A DNA stretch of 64,000 bases from the NCBI RefSeq assembly GCF_002288925.2, contig NW_022098063.1, positions 2,287,424 through 2,351,423 of the forward strand, read 5' to 3'. The notes under the pieces are model-generated. The model was not told where the DNA came from. It ran no database searches and saw only the letters and a program-made list of their open reading frames with translations. This DNA comes from Delphinapterus leucas (taxonomy: Eukaryota > Chordata > Mammalia > Artiodactyla > Monodontidae). Shown one piece after another: positions 37,290 through 49,386 of the stretch. The stretch's first letter is position 1. Each line of letters begins with the position of its first letter. The position numbers and the translations under genes were made by a program.

Positions 37290-37490
37290 AAGGTGCTGGG
37301 CGAGGATTCAGGGGACCTGGGTTCTGGTCCATATTCTGCTGCTCACTCACTTTCTGACCTCAAACATGTGAAATCACTTATCTGAGTCTCAGCTTTCTTG
37401 CCTACAAAATGAGATCAATGAAACTGCCTCACTTGCCTCATGAAGTGACGAGACTCAAAAGACTGCGTGAGAGGTCGTTATGATTACCAA
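37290..37490 (+). repeat. MIR SINE remnant
   Basis: Sense MIR order is clear: 'gacctgggttctggtccata', 'ttctgacctcaaacatgtga', 'ctgagtctcagctttcttgc', 'ctacaaaatgagatcaatga', then a 'cctcatgaagtgacgag' trailer. Flanking parts are lost or diverged. Confidence 0.75.
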
Positions 37491-37697
37491 AAGCTATGAA
37501 CAAGGGGAGTAGTACTGTTTTTTACTGTAACGTTACTTCCTCCTGACTTACTGAGATTGAAAATCGAACACCAGGAAAAATCCTTAGGTTCCTCTGCTCA
37601 GCTTCGTGTAAATAGAGTCTGCTTATTGAAATAAAATAAATACAGTTGAGACAATTACCTAATTATTAGAAACTCCAGCAATTAAAAAAAAAATTCT

Positions 37698-37894
37698 GGG
37701 CTTCCCTGGTGGCGCGGTGGTTGAGAGTCTGCCTGCCGATGCAGGGGACACGGGTTTGTGCCCCGGTCCGGGAAGATCCCACATGCCGCGGAGCGGCTGG
37801 GCCCGTGAGCCATGGCCGCTGAGCCTGCGCGTCCGGAGCCTGTGCTCCGCAACGGGAGAGGCCACAACAGTGAGAGGCCGCGTACCTCAAAAAA
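37698..37894 (+). mobile_element. CHR-type SINE (short GC-rich form)
   Basis: The head is gggcttccctggtggcgcgg. The B-box is degraded (gggtttgtgcc). The body gcggagcggctgggcccgtg is the form abundant in whales and dolphins. The 3' end is ggccgcgtacctc plus poly-A. A 12-base target duplication aaaaaaattctg lies at 37686-37697 and 37895-37906. It is about 200 bp, clearly shorter than the copies at 15386 and 21837. Confidence 0.95.
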
Positions 37895-38514
37895 AAAAAA
37901 ATTCTGTGTTGAAGGAACAAAACTGTTCTTAATTGAGCTCTCCAGATTGCTCACAATAAACAAATTCCCTAACTTCTACATTCTCAATCACAATTTGCTT
38001 TGTAAGCACAAAATGTCTTCATCTATAACTTATAGAAATTTAATAACCATGGCTTTGTCTCCACTAGCAGAACAAAATTTTTGAAATGAGATAATTATTT
38101 AGATAATAAAATCCTAAAACCCCATTCATCTTAATTTTAGGAAAAAATATGGTCCTTTACCTAGATTATCAAGATAATTACTTCAATGCGCACTTAAGCA
38201 AGCATAGATTTCCCTGCATTTATCTCTATTATCTACCTCAAATCACTAGGGACATTCTGGCTCAGCTCCATCATTAAAGTGCCCCTACCATCCTGTCCCT
38301 ACATTCCACTTTTATCCCACCTCACCTCCAGGCACTGGAAACAACATGGATGGTAACTGGCATTTCCAAGTAACCAGTAATACCAGTAGTTTCTTTCTCT
38401 GGTTTTAGCATCTAATAGATATAGGATTTGGTCTCTGTAAAGCAAATGGTAAAAAGCCCTCAATGAGGGGACCTGTAATAACTGAGACATTCTGAGTTAT
38501 TGCTGGTCCATAAA

Positions 38515-38675
38515 CCAAATAACTTCTGTTCTACTTCTGGTTCTTCCATTAACTGGTTGTGACCTTGGGCAAATAACATAACTTGTCTGAGTCCCTGTTT
38601 CAGCAATTATTATTAAACAGATTAGACTGGATGTTCTCTAAGATATTTTCAAGCTGTAATATTCCATAGTGATTC
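38515..38675 (+). repeat. MIR SINE remnant
   Basis: 'ctacttctggttcttccatt', 'ttgtgaccttgggcaaataa', a 'ctgagtccctgtttcagcaa' block and 'gattagactggatgttctct' follow sense MIR order. Diverged but typical. Confidence 0.75.
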
Positions 38676-40559
38676 AAACAGCAGTATGAAACGACTTTCC
38701 CATGAATATGACCTGTTATAATTAAGGTTTAACTAGCCAAACATAATACTATCAAGTATTATAGGAACAGCAGCTAACACGACTAAAGCAGCCCATGCTA
38801 CACTGGATAAAACTCGCTAGAGTTGATTGCTAAATTCATATATTCCCGAGTCTGATACTTTCAACTGTAGGGACAAACATTTGTGATGAAAACAGAACAG
38901 CTAATACTACAGAAGTCAAATGTGGTAAGTATATGCCTGCTCCCATTTCTCAGTGCAAAATAATCTCTGATAAATGCAGGAATATACAGCCTTGGTCTGT
39001 TTCTTGTAACTACTTCTGTTTCCTACAAGTCTTTTTCCTTCTGGCACTGGCTGGTCAAAGCCAACCTTAGATTCTCTTATTGAAATGGACTTCAACTTTA
39101 AGTGCTTACCAAAATCCATTCTTTTATACAAGTTCACAGTTCTCTTCATTTTCTCTTCCACCCATCTTCTTATCTCACTAACCTTTGGATTCTTTGCTAT
39201 CACAGGTTGAAGACTTTTAATCTTTACTGACCACTCTTCTTTCAACAAACCAACCAACAAACAAAACCTAACTGTATATTTTGCATTGTTTCAGAAACAG
39301 TTTAGGGCATTTCATGAAGAAACACATAGAGTAGAAAAATAAAATATGTTTTTAGTTGGGAAGAAAGTTGAGGCAATGAAAAACTAAGGTTAATAAATGT
39401 GAACGTGCCAGGAGATAAGTTAACATTTATGCTGTAAAATCTTATGCACACAGTAAAGGGAGAGCTCAAATTTGTCACTTTCTTTCTATCAGTCAGCAGG
39501 AAGAGGAAAATATGGCTAGTGATGTAATTTACAGTGTTTGTAAGATAAAGGTATACCAATTGCTCTGGAGAGGCACAGAACAATCTCTCTCCCAGACCCC
39601 TATGCAAAGGATACTCTATCATGTGATGAACCAGCAGTTTAATTCCTACAGTAAATACATATGTCACAGAGCCCAGCGTGTTGTTTCTGATGACATCTTT
39701 CAATACAAGCTAATGACAAGTCAAAGGGGCATCATAATAAAATCGATAACACACGGATGTTGATAAAATGTAGTGATCTGTTTTAATCCAAAGATATATT
39801 TTACATTACTGAGAATAGTTTGTCTTTCAACGAGGTTTTCAATAGCTAGTATGTGGCAGTGCAGTTCAAATGATGTGCTCAAATATGTACCTGAACTGCA
39901 GGGTGATAGTTAAGTGAACAGCCAAAAGTTTTATCAACTTGCCAAGCCAGGAGAAGAACTGCCATTCTTTTATCAAAACTGAGGAAGTAAACAGGGGTAA
40001 CTGCTTGTGTGGAAAACCAAGCCACTCATGCTCTAAGTGTACTTACAGGAGACCCCACCGGCAGGGCAAAAGGTCTCCTTGGGAAGAGTCGTTACCACAA
40101 CAGACAACAGGGCAGATGAGAGCCCCGAATTCTATGCCGCAAAACAGAACTGCAGTTTAAGTCTGTGAAAATTTTAAAGCATCTTAAGCCAAGCATTCTA
40201 CCCTGCCCATTAATAATAAATCTCTAGAAAGCATCCACTTTAAGTCTAGACCTTTGTGCAATATAACTTCCTAATATGCCCTAGAAAGATGAAATTATTG
40301 CACTGGATCCCTAGGCATCAGCTGGAGGAGATGGCCTGTTATAGATCAGCATTATTGTTTATACACAGTTTGGAAATAGAGTTCTTTTGAAACAAACATA
40401 ACATCTTAGTTTTAGAAGAGTTAATATGTGATCCCTTCCACTAAGAAGGCTGTTTCTAGTCTGGTATTACAACCTTGCCATCTGCCCGTAAGAAAACGCT
40501 TAGCTTCCATTATTTTAGGGAAAGTGTATGGGGTGTGGGTGACAGACTATTTTTAATAT
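38676..40559. other. Unassigned noncoding DNA with two adjacent minus-strand frames
   Basis: No repeat family named. Two minus-strand open frames, 133 codons (39302-39703) and 114 codons (38916-39260), lie end to end in different frames (see findings). No promoter, splice framework or domain is evident. The DNA may simply be AT-rich noncoding sequence with long chance frames. Confidence 0.35.
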
Positions 40560-40705
40560 GTACTCAGTTGTTTATTCATATGTTGTCTGGGAACTCCCCA
40601 AACCCTAAGGTTCTTAATTCCCTCTTTCACCTCCATATCCCCTACTACTAAAACAGGTTGGCACTTAGAAAATCGTCAGCAAATACTTATTGAATGATAT
40701 ATATG
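40560..40705 (+). repeat. L2 LINE 3' end remnant
   Basis: The 3' end of an L2 in sense: 'cctctttcacctccatatcc', 'acaggttggcacttagaaaa', then 'gcaaatacttattgaatgat'. Old and short. Confidence 0.6.
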
Positions 40706-40839
40706 TCCAAATAAGACATTCATAATTTACTCCACTGAAAATAGTTATTATTACATAAAGGATCTTGCCTTTCTAGATTAATGGTACAGTTTTAAAAGTC
40801 CCTTGATAAACATGTATGTTCCTTGGCTTACACTTAGAA

Positions 40840-40965
40840 ATTATGATCTATTTAGTTTCTGGTGGGGTTCCAATGTCTGCCTTTTAACAGTCATCCCAGG
40901 TAATATGGATTCAAGAGATGCAGGAATTAAAGTTTGAAAAACACTGCAGTAGATGTTAATGTATG
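40840..40965 (-). mobile_element. Possible hAT (MER-type) fragment
   Basis: 'caggaattaaagtttgaaaa' followed by acactgcag resembles the terminal part of a short hAT-Charlie element. The rest is too diverged to name, and strand is uncertain. Confidence 0.4.
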
Positions 40966-41649
40966 TTCTCCATGAATACCATCAACCCAAGTTTTTAGCC
41001 CATATCCAGTTCCTATCCTTGATCGAAGGACTATAGGGGTCAATAAAATGTTTAAACAATCTTGTTAATATTAACAATTACTCCTCAAGTTGGTAAAGTA
41101 TAAAACAGAGGTCAGTACCTGTGTCAAAACTCTATGCTTCTTTTGTAAAAACTTGCCTGAAAAACTCAGGCTTATAATTTACCAAACAAAGCATTTCAGA
41201 AGGAAGAGATGTTAAACTAGTAAGTGTATAATTCGCAATAAATAAAGGGTATACCTAGCTTAAAAAGAGGCTTAATTACATTCTGGATTTATAAACAAGT
41301 ATTATGATAACCCAGCAAAAAGGCCGCCTGGGATCCACAAATTTCAGAACATGAGCAGAACTTTCAGCCAAATCCAAATGCCTTACATAGATTTATCATT
41401 CCCAAGATTTTGTTTTGTTTTGCATCTTAATTTAATACTCAAATAGCCTCTGGGGTTATCTATTGGTTCTAATGTAAATACTGTTAGGGAAGAAACTGAA
41501 ACTCCTTTAATTTTAGGGGCCAAATACAAAAAGTCTGGAAATGCTATTAGTCATAGGTGACTATTAGAAGAATATGAGTGTCTCTGGAAAGACAACTCTG
41601 ATGCAATAAGTTTTCCTATGTAGCAACTAAGTGAAGTTAAATTCTATGC
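40966..41649. other. Unassigned noncoding DNA
   Basis: Nothing recognised. Confidence 0.4.
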
Positions 41650-42150
41650 CTGGTGACATCAAATAAGTGTTGAGCTTCTATTAAATATCAAAAACTCTGG
41701 TAGGTGCTTCAAATGCAAAGGTGAATCAACTCAAGTCTCTACTTTCAAAAGCTCACATTCTGTGACTCAGTTATAATAACATGATATAGGCACACACTGC
41801 CTAAGGCATTGTGAAACTACCTACCCAAGAGTGGCACTACCTCAGGCTTAAAGAAAGGAATGTAATAAAATAACCCTAGAAGAGGTGATAACTGCAATTA
41901 AGTCTTAAAGGCAGAATAGGAGTTAGATAGGAGGGCGTGGGGAAGACAACATAAGGCATTCCAGATAGGGAACAGATAAATAGAGGGAGGAACAGCATGG
42001 AAGATTCATGGACTTACATCAATATTATGTTATTGGAGCGTAACATAGGAATAACTGAGTGATGAGACATGAGGATGGAAACTCATAAAGGAACCAGATC
42101 ATGGTGTATTTTATCTTATAAGCCTTTGAAATGTTAATAACAGACACTGG
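41650..42150 (-). repeat. L2 LINE remnant (antisense)
   Basis: The order fits a reversed L2: 'aaataagtgttgagcttcta', 'ctggtaggtgcttcaaatgc', a ctctactttcaaaagctcac block, an agaagaggtgataactgcaa block, 'cattccagatagggaacaga', and 'gaaccagatcatggtgtatt'. It is one of the longer ancient repeats here. Confidence 0.65.
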
Positions 42151-44639
42151 AATTCTCAGTAAAACAGGGAATCATTGCAAGGACAACGTATTAGAAACCT
42201 ATTTTAATTAGGAAAGTATGACCTATCACGAATACAATTTTCATTTAGGAATGTTGGCTCACAAGAAAGGGAGATAATTAAGCTAATAGGTTTTATTGCT
42301 AAAATGTGCGATTATATCAGGAAAAACCCCTGATACTTGGTGGAATAAGCCAGAATCATGAAGTGTGATGATCACTCTTGGTTCTCATTTCTAGTCCTTC
42401 CTCTAGAGATAAATGGATATGTAGCTAATAAACGGTTATTGGTCACCTATTTTCTAGGGCTTCCCATATTAAGGGAAAAAATCAGCAACCAATATTTAAA
42501 ATAACTTTTTTGCAAAATGATGGGGTCAAACCTAGGAAAGAAGAAGTAAATTTTCATAATCATTAGGAGAATTTTAGTTCTTTGAAATGTTCTAGCAATA
42601 ATATTTTATGATTATATGCTCTTCCAGCCTCTTTCGTTCCTGCGTCTCCATACTATGTATTTTAGTAGCATCCTGTGTTATTACTCCACTCATTTTCCCC
42701 CTTTTTTCATCATGAGATGAACATTCTATTCAAATTAGAACAACTAAAAGCATCTTAAATTGAAGAATATCTTTCCGTAGAACCATTCATTTTCAAAGGA
42801 AATTAGGTGTAGACAACAAACAATTAGAGAAGCAGTAGGTATGCGTTAAAGGGTATTTGTCCTCCAGATTTATCTTTCACTCATGGATGACCCCATCACA
42901 GAAAGAAATTAGCATAATTTATATCAATAATTTGTTTCTGTGATGTGTGAAGAAAATAATACCTTATAATAAATTAAAGATGCCTTTACGACTGCATTTT
43001 ATCAGCTTGTTTACTCTTATTTATATTTAGAGCTGCAAAGTCATATTAATAGAGTTATGAAAATGGCCCACAGGCTGAAGCCCTAGTGGTTTCCAGTACA
43101 ATAGGAATGGTACTATCTTACCTAAGCGAGTAGAAAGGCTTTGCTCGATTTGACTTTTCTGATTGTTGAGAGACTGCTTCTAATACTCTAGTTTCGCAAG
43201 CTTGAGGTCACCTAACAGGAGTTGCTTTCTTTTGTGTAAACTGGTCAATCACTTTGCCAAACAAATTCACTTGATTTGCCTTTTAAAGTGACCCTTTGAC
43301 TTGTAATCTACATTCTCTTCATGCTTTATTTCATTTTATTTTGCTGGAGAGCATTTTAGAATGTTTGTCATGAAAAGAGCTACATAAATATTAATGTATT
43401 GATAGTGTTATGGCTTTTCAAACCTATATTTTATGTCGTGGGTTTTAAGAGCTACAGAATTTACTGACTACACAGAAAATATAAGTATAAACAGACTTAC
43501 TGAAATGCCCCAAATGTGATAAAATATATGAATTATTAATCCTATGAAAGTCAGTATGACCCTGTTTAAATGCCAAATTCTCTAAACCATTCTTGGATTT
43601 TTTTTTACTAGTAGAGATAAAATTTGGGATATTAAAGATTTGTAATGAACCCTCTAATTTTCGAAGTTTAAAGTTAATTTGGAGGTAAATATTATAAAGT
43701 AAACAAAAGCATAAATTAGGACCTATCTAGAGTGACAAAAGCACTCAACTTAAAGTTGCACGGTCTCAACTGGTCTGGCTGTGTGCTCTTACTCTGAACC
43801 CTACAAGGGACATAAGATCAAAAGTCAACTGGTTAAGAATTGTCTTATAGCTATAAGGAATTTTAAAAATAAATGTTCTGGATAAAACATATATCCACAC
43901 TTAATGAGCATTCAGTATAGCCTAAAAGGGATAAAAATAGCTTACCTGGAGATACTCTAACTGTTGCAGCAAAGAAGAAAATTTGAGGGGAGATTCTGTA
44001 CAAGTGCTATATTAAAACACATAAATTTTTATATTCAACTGTGTAAATCTGTATAAAAATGACAATTCACTCAGTGCCTTATTATCATGTAGTAGTGAGA
44101 GGGCAAATCCATAGGAAAGGGAAAAGGTAGCTATTCCATCTTCGAGAAGTTCTTGCCCAGTGCTGACAATAGGGATTGAACTGTACTAGGCAGTGTAAGA
44201 AACACAAAACAAGAATACAGGGCTTCTACTCTTAGTAAAATTAAAATAGTGTTCAGGAAGACAAAGCAAACATGAAAATATACATGGAGAATAGAAACAA
44301 GTTAACATTCTGCCAGCTGGGTAAGAGTATTAACTGCACTGGCAAAATGGTGAGTCATGAAGGTCATCTGCTGCAGGGTCTTGACTTTGGTTGGATGAAA
44401 ATTATATTAGTGCATTAATGAAGAATAAACTGGATGCTATACTCAAGAGGAAAATGTAGCATTACTCAAGTCAGAAGACTAAGAAGTAGTGAGATACCTG
44501 AGATGCTGAAGTAACATGTTCCAATTAAATGAAAGATTAAATCAGGCTTCTGTTTTGGCCTCAAATGGATGGAATACACATTAGTCTTAGAGTAGCAATA
44601 TGCCAATATTTCAATAGCAGTTTCTTCCCTGCCACCTTC
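42151..44639. other. Unassigned noncoding DNA
   Basis: AT-rich, no gene and no named repeat. Confidence 0.4.
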
Positions 44640-44830
44640 ATATCAATAGTTTTTATAGAGCACCGATTATAGGCTATGCCCTGTGATAATAAATTAATAT
44701 ATACTGTCCCATGTAAGGATCACATCAATTCTATGAAAGAGATTTTTTCCCTCTTTGACAGGTAAAGGAACAGAGTCTTATGAAAATTGTAAATTATGTA
44801 GCAACAACATGGGTTAGGGGTGAGAAGACT
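44640..44830 (-). repeat. MIR SINE remnant (antisense)
   Basis: 'atcacatcaattctatgaaa', a ttttttccctctttgacagg block and 'aaggaacagagtcttatgaa' follow the reversed MIR order. Diverged. Confidence 0.55.
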
Positions 44831-45606
44831 TCATCCAAATTCCCCAAAAGCTTTTCTCAAAGTATGTGTCTTTGGGCAAATCATTAAATTCTTAACTTCA
44901 GACTTCTGCTTTGAAAATTGAAGGCATTAGACCTGAGGCCTCAAAGCTCTTCCCAGCTCTCCCTTCCCCTTTGCTCCTTTCATGCCCTCTCCAAAAAAAA
45001 AAAATAGAATAGAAGACGCGATGGACCAAATCTTTAGATATGTGAGGCAAAGTCGATTAAACATCAGCCTAATCAGTGTTTCTGCAGAAGACAACTCGAT
45101 GAATGGAAAAGGAAAAGTTAAAATAGAATATGCAAAGATAGATGAGAACAAAATTTGCTGGAAAAAAAGAAATAACCAAAATTGCTAACTGAAAGAGAAA
45201 TGAAAATTTAATTAACAGGAAAAACAAATTACAAAAAATGATCAGTGAAGACACATCTGGTTTGAACAACAGGAAAAATATTCTTTTTCCTGTTTTAAGG
45301 CAGAAAAAAAATTGAGAAACTTCAAGAAGGTGCTGTGGGAAGGGTGGGATAGGGGTAGTGTCGGGGCTAGCTCCAATTTCTCCATAGCAACAGTATCAAC
45401 ATTCGGAGGGAAAAAGAACAGTTCTAACCAAAAATTGTTTTACACTGTCAAATGTAAAGAAAGCGTTTAACAAAATGAACAATATGGGAAATTATGATCC
45501 CTTTTCGAAAACAATACAACAACATAATTGATTCAGACAAAGTATAAATGGAAAAGATGAGAGAAAAATAAAGCTTAGAATTCAACTGAACACAGCAAGG
45601 GAAAAT

Positions 45607-45668
45607 GTATATATATATATATGTGTGTGTGTGTGTATATGTATATATACACAAAATATATATACGCA
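45607..45668. repeat. Compound (TA)n(TG)n microsatellite
   Basis: A run of TA, then TG, then TA again, ending in tatacacaaaatatatatac. It sits within the old L1 region. Confidence 0.95.
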
Positions 45669-47552
45669 TACACACACGCCCATATCTGAAGACTAATCTA
45701 CATGGAAAATAAAATTTTAAAAGATGTTCTAAAACCTGATGAAGAAAAAGCACATAAAAATCTGATGACAAAGAGGCATAAAATATCCTAACATTATAGA
45801 AAGACTCAAGTTGGTTCAAAAACATAAAATTCACCCTATATTTTATACAAAACATGTAACGAAACAAGCTGCTTAAGAAAAGGTGAAAGTAGAAAGATGG
45901 ACAGATTTAGACCAAACAAATTCTTAGAAAGAAATAGCAATATTACTTATGTTGAGAAAGTTTAATACAGGGCAAAAGGTGTTAACAAAGCAAGGAGAAC
46001 AATGAGATTATAACTCTAATAAATCTTTATACAACAAATAAAGTATCACAACACCTAAGTAATGAAATATAGGAAATATGCAAAAAATCAATAGAAAGCA
46101 GATATTAATTTATATCAATAAGATTGTGAAAAATCTAGTAAACTAAAAAGCATGTAGCACTTTTAAAGGTATGTGTTTATTTATACTTATATTTTTTGAT
46201 ATTTGTTACATATTATTTAATTATATTTATTTTATTTGTATATGTACATGCTAATGTCCAGATTAAATTCTATGCCTCCCAAATAAATGATATACATTCT
46301 TTTCTAGTATCCATAAGGTATTTTTTAAACTGACCATATTTTTGGACATAATGGAAATGTTCACCTATTTCCCAAAGTGTAGGTATTATATTTGTAATAA
46401 TACGTTGTAATTTACTTTGTAAATTATACTTCAATGTAAAAATTTTCTCTAATAACAACAAAATGGTAAGCAAAAATAATATGGCAAAATACATTTCAAA
46501 CAATCCCTAGGTTTAAGAAGAAACCAAATCCCAAATTGCAAAATTGCTACCAACTAATGATACATATCACATTATATATGATATGGGTAATGATATGCTC
46601 CAGAAGTACATGTGTAACTGAACCAGATAAATTAAAATGAGTCAACTAAGGGTCTGCATCAAGAAGGTAGCCTTAAAATGACCCAAAGAGCAAAAACATA
46701 TCCTGTAGAAGGAACCTTATAAAGAAAATATTTTAAAAATTTATTAAGAAACAGGAAAGACAGCATTAATACAGGAATAGTAGTTTTAGAAAAAAATATA
46801 TAATGAATCATGGAAAGCAATAATTAAGAATAAAGGGAAAAACAATACAATCACTAAATTAGTGGTAAGAAACAGGACTCTGACCATAGATCTTGAAGAA
46901 ATTAAAATAATCATAATGGATCTATTTTAAAGTTTTATAGTAAAATTTTTAAAGCTGAATTAAATAAATTACTTTCTATGGAAACAACAATAAGTCACAA
47001 CTGATCATGGAAGCATGTGAACAAAACTTCAAAATAAGTGGTTTATCACAAAAATTTCTTCAAGGTTTCAAACAATAAATAATTCTGACATAGTATCATA
47101 TTACAGAGAAAAAAGTACATCTTCATACTTTCCTTCTGAAGCCATGTAAACTGATATAATATGTGACAAATACACCATATATAATTATTGACTAGTCTCA
47201 CAAATAAATATTACTTTTAAAGGTAATTTTTTAAATATTAGAAATATGGAATCAGTGGCACATGAAAAGAATAATTCAGAATCATGGGAAGTGTCTCACC
47301 GAAACACAAAGGTAAGTAAATAATAAGAAGTTTATTAATGAAATACGCAATGTTAATATGTCAAGTGAAAATGAACATATGATCTTCTCAATAAGTGTCA
47401 GTCAGACGTTTGTCAGAATTGAAATACATTCCTGATTTAAAGAGAAAAAATAGTAAACTACAAATAAAGGACTTAATTCTTAGCAGGATACAAATGTGTA
47501 TTTCAACCAAAGTTAACATGATTTTTCATGGTAAAAATGAGAATTCTTCTAA

Positions 47553-47599
47553 TTTTTTTGCCAAGAACAAAAAATCTTTTTTGCCAAGAACAAAAAAAT
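47553..47599 (+). repeat. 23-bp tandem duplication
   Basis: The block ttttttgccaagaacaaaaa occurs twice with period 23, with gccaag at 47560 and 47583. Confidence 0.9.
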
Positions 47600-47604
47600 A
47601 AAGA

Positions 47605-48130
47605 GGAAAGTAGCTCTAATGCTGCTTTATTACCACAGTTAGTTAGCACTAACCTAGAAGTACTAATGTAATGGGCACTTGCTATTTGTTTCAGCTACCC
47701 AACGCCTGATGAAGCAGAGCCCACATCACTTAGCAGAACTAGTTTCTGTCTTCCTTAGTCCTTGTGACCAACAGAAAAGAGATACACGACTTTGGCAGGA
47801 GTTTGCAATGCAAAAAAGCAAGGGGAGTGGAAAATGAAGCAAGATGTGGAAAATGAAGCAGGCAATGGCAGCAAACTAGCAATTCCAGGTTCAGAAGTAG
47901 TGTATCAAGTTCTGGCAGTATTTATTGACAGTTTAAGCCATGGCAGCAGGGCTGTCACCAAAACGATTGTGCGGTGTGATTTTACTTTGGTCGTTATGGC
48001 AGGTTTTGCTAGTCTTCCATTTAATCTATCATCTAAATTATCTAAATTCTTCTTGTGATTAAAGGAACCAGTATCAGTTGCTAATGTTTATCTAAGAACA
48101 CTGATTGATACAACTAGCTGGCACTAACTG
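47605..48130. other. Unassigned block inside the old L1
   Basis: L1-like sequence stops after 47600 and resumes after about 48130. The DNA between does not look like L1. It holds an 88-codon plus frame (47792-48058) with no domain I recognise. Its edges share a loosely similar agcactaac/ggcactaac motif (47644-47654 and 48119-48129). Confidence 0.45.
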
Positions 48131-48834
48131 ACAATAGAAAATGATAAAGTAATAAATACTGAACTGGAGGACAAAAGCTTAAAAGATGAGTAATTGTCTA
48201 CCTAAGAATCTCAAGAGTCAAGTGACAAATATTAGGAAAAATAATAGAAGTCATTAATAGTAATACAATCGTTACATATACATATTCATATGTAAAAATG
48301 AACCACATAAGTGCTATAATAGAAAAGGATATCCATTTTCAATGGTACTCACAAAGAAAAAATACAATACAGTGAAATAAAGATAGCAATGATGTACAAG
48401 ACATATATGGAGGAAACTATAAAAATACGCTAAATGTCATAAAATTATGTAAGTAAGTGCAAAGATATCATGTGTTCTTGGTTAGGAACACTGTAAAATT
48501 ACTAATTCTCTCCAAACTAACATGTAATGAAATGTGATTATAATTAAACAACAAAAGGCAAAATGTTATCAAGTTCCCACTTGGGAAAAAAGGGAAATAT
48601 CAAAATCAATTCTGAGAAAAGAATACAAATGAAAAAGGAATAATCCTATTAGACAGTAAAATATCAATAAATTTTAAAACTTTTGACACATTAACATTAT
48701 TAAATCCACATTATACTAACATGTTAGAGCACTTTGGAGCTCTATAAATAAAAAGCGGTTCAATGGACCAGAAAAGAGGCCACAATAAATTCTAATAAAT
48801 AGGGGATTTTGGTTAACCCTAAGGATGGTATTGC
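48131..48834 (+). mobile_element. Old L1 fragment, ORF2 3' half
   Basis: Blocks such as a 'catatatggaggaaactat' part near 48401, 'gtgcaaagatatcatgtgtt' near 48457, 'ttactaattctctccaaact' near 48498, and 'aaaggcaaaatgttatcaag' near 48553 follow L1 ORF2 order. It is a continuation of the element upstream, broken by the block at 47605-48130 and the LTR at 48835. Confidence 0.6.
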
Positions 48835-49186
48835 GAACCACTGGGGAAAAGATGAGGTCATACTGGATTACAGTGAGTCCTAATCCAATGACTGGTGCCC
48901 TTATAGGAGAGGAAACAAAGACACAGACAGAACCAAGGAAGAGTGCCATGCAAAGATGGAGGCAGAGACTGAGGTGGTGTCTCTACAAGCAAAGAACATC
49001 AGGGATTGTCTGGCAACCACCAGAAGCTAGGAAAAGGCAAGAAAGGATGCTTCCTAGAGGGCAAAGCCCAGCCAACTCCTTAATTTCAGATGTCTAAACT
49101 TTGAAATTGCGATAGAAAAAATTGTTATTTTAGGCCTCTAAGTTTGCAGTATTTTGTTGTGACAGCCCTCGGAAATTAATCTGGCA
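48835..49186 (+). mobile_element. MaLR LTR (MLT1-like), diverged
   Basis: It contains 'aaaagatgaggtcatactgg', gtcctaatccaatgactggtgcccttatag, 'aacaaagacacagacag', 'accagaagctaggaaaaggc', 'tttcagatgtctaaactttg' and 'ttttgttgtgacagccctcg', the order of an MLT1-type LTR. It resembles the copy at 13111-13477 but is more diverged. The 5' edge is approximate. Confidence 0.8.
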
Positions 49187-49219
49187 TTCTATTACAATTT
49201 AATTTATTTACTATTTTTT

Positions 49220-49386
49220 AATAGAGGGTTTTTTTCTAAATAGAACATGAGTGTGTTTATCACCTTGATTATGGTGATGGTTTCATGGGTTTATGCCTAT
49301 CTCCAAACTGATAAAATTCTATCCATTAAATACATCCAGCTTTCTAGTATATAAATTATACCTCAATAAAGGTGTTATTTTTTTAA
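49220..49386 (+). mobile_element. L1 3' end belonging to the interrupted old L1
   Basis: 'gattatggtgatggtttcat' near 49267 and 'attatacctcaataaaggtg' near 49356, followed by a T/A-rich end, is the typical 3' terminus of an older mammalian L1. It follows the LTR insertion directly. Confidence 0.75.

Larger units (their letters stand above)
45430..47600 (+). mobile_element. Old L1 fragment, ORF2 region
   Basis: The order of weakly conserved blocks fits L1 ORF2. Around 46285-46360 is an endonuclease-RT linker-like part (acattcttttctagtatcca, 'ctgaccatatttttggacat'). Around 47420-47560 is an RT-domain part (attcctgatttaaagagaaa, then 'atgatttttcatggtaaaaa'). All frames are broken. It appears to resume after 48130. 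The 5' limit is uncertain. Confidence 0.55.

Noticed and set aside
39939..40160. A 73-codon frame with CxCG and SKCTY spacing loosely like a zinc-finger ribosomal protein (L37-type) pseudogene
   Set aside because: Identity is low, several gaps are needed and no poly-A tail or target duplication is seen. Probably chance.
45448..45867. 139-codon minus frame with HTHTHTYIYIYI
   Set aside because: Its length comes from reading through the TA/TG microsatellite.
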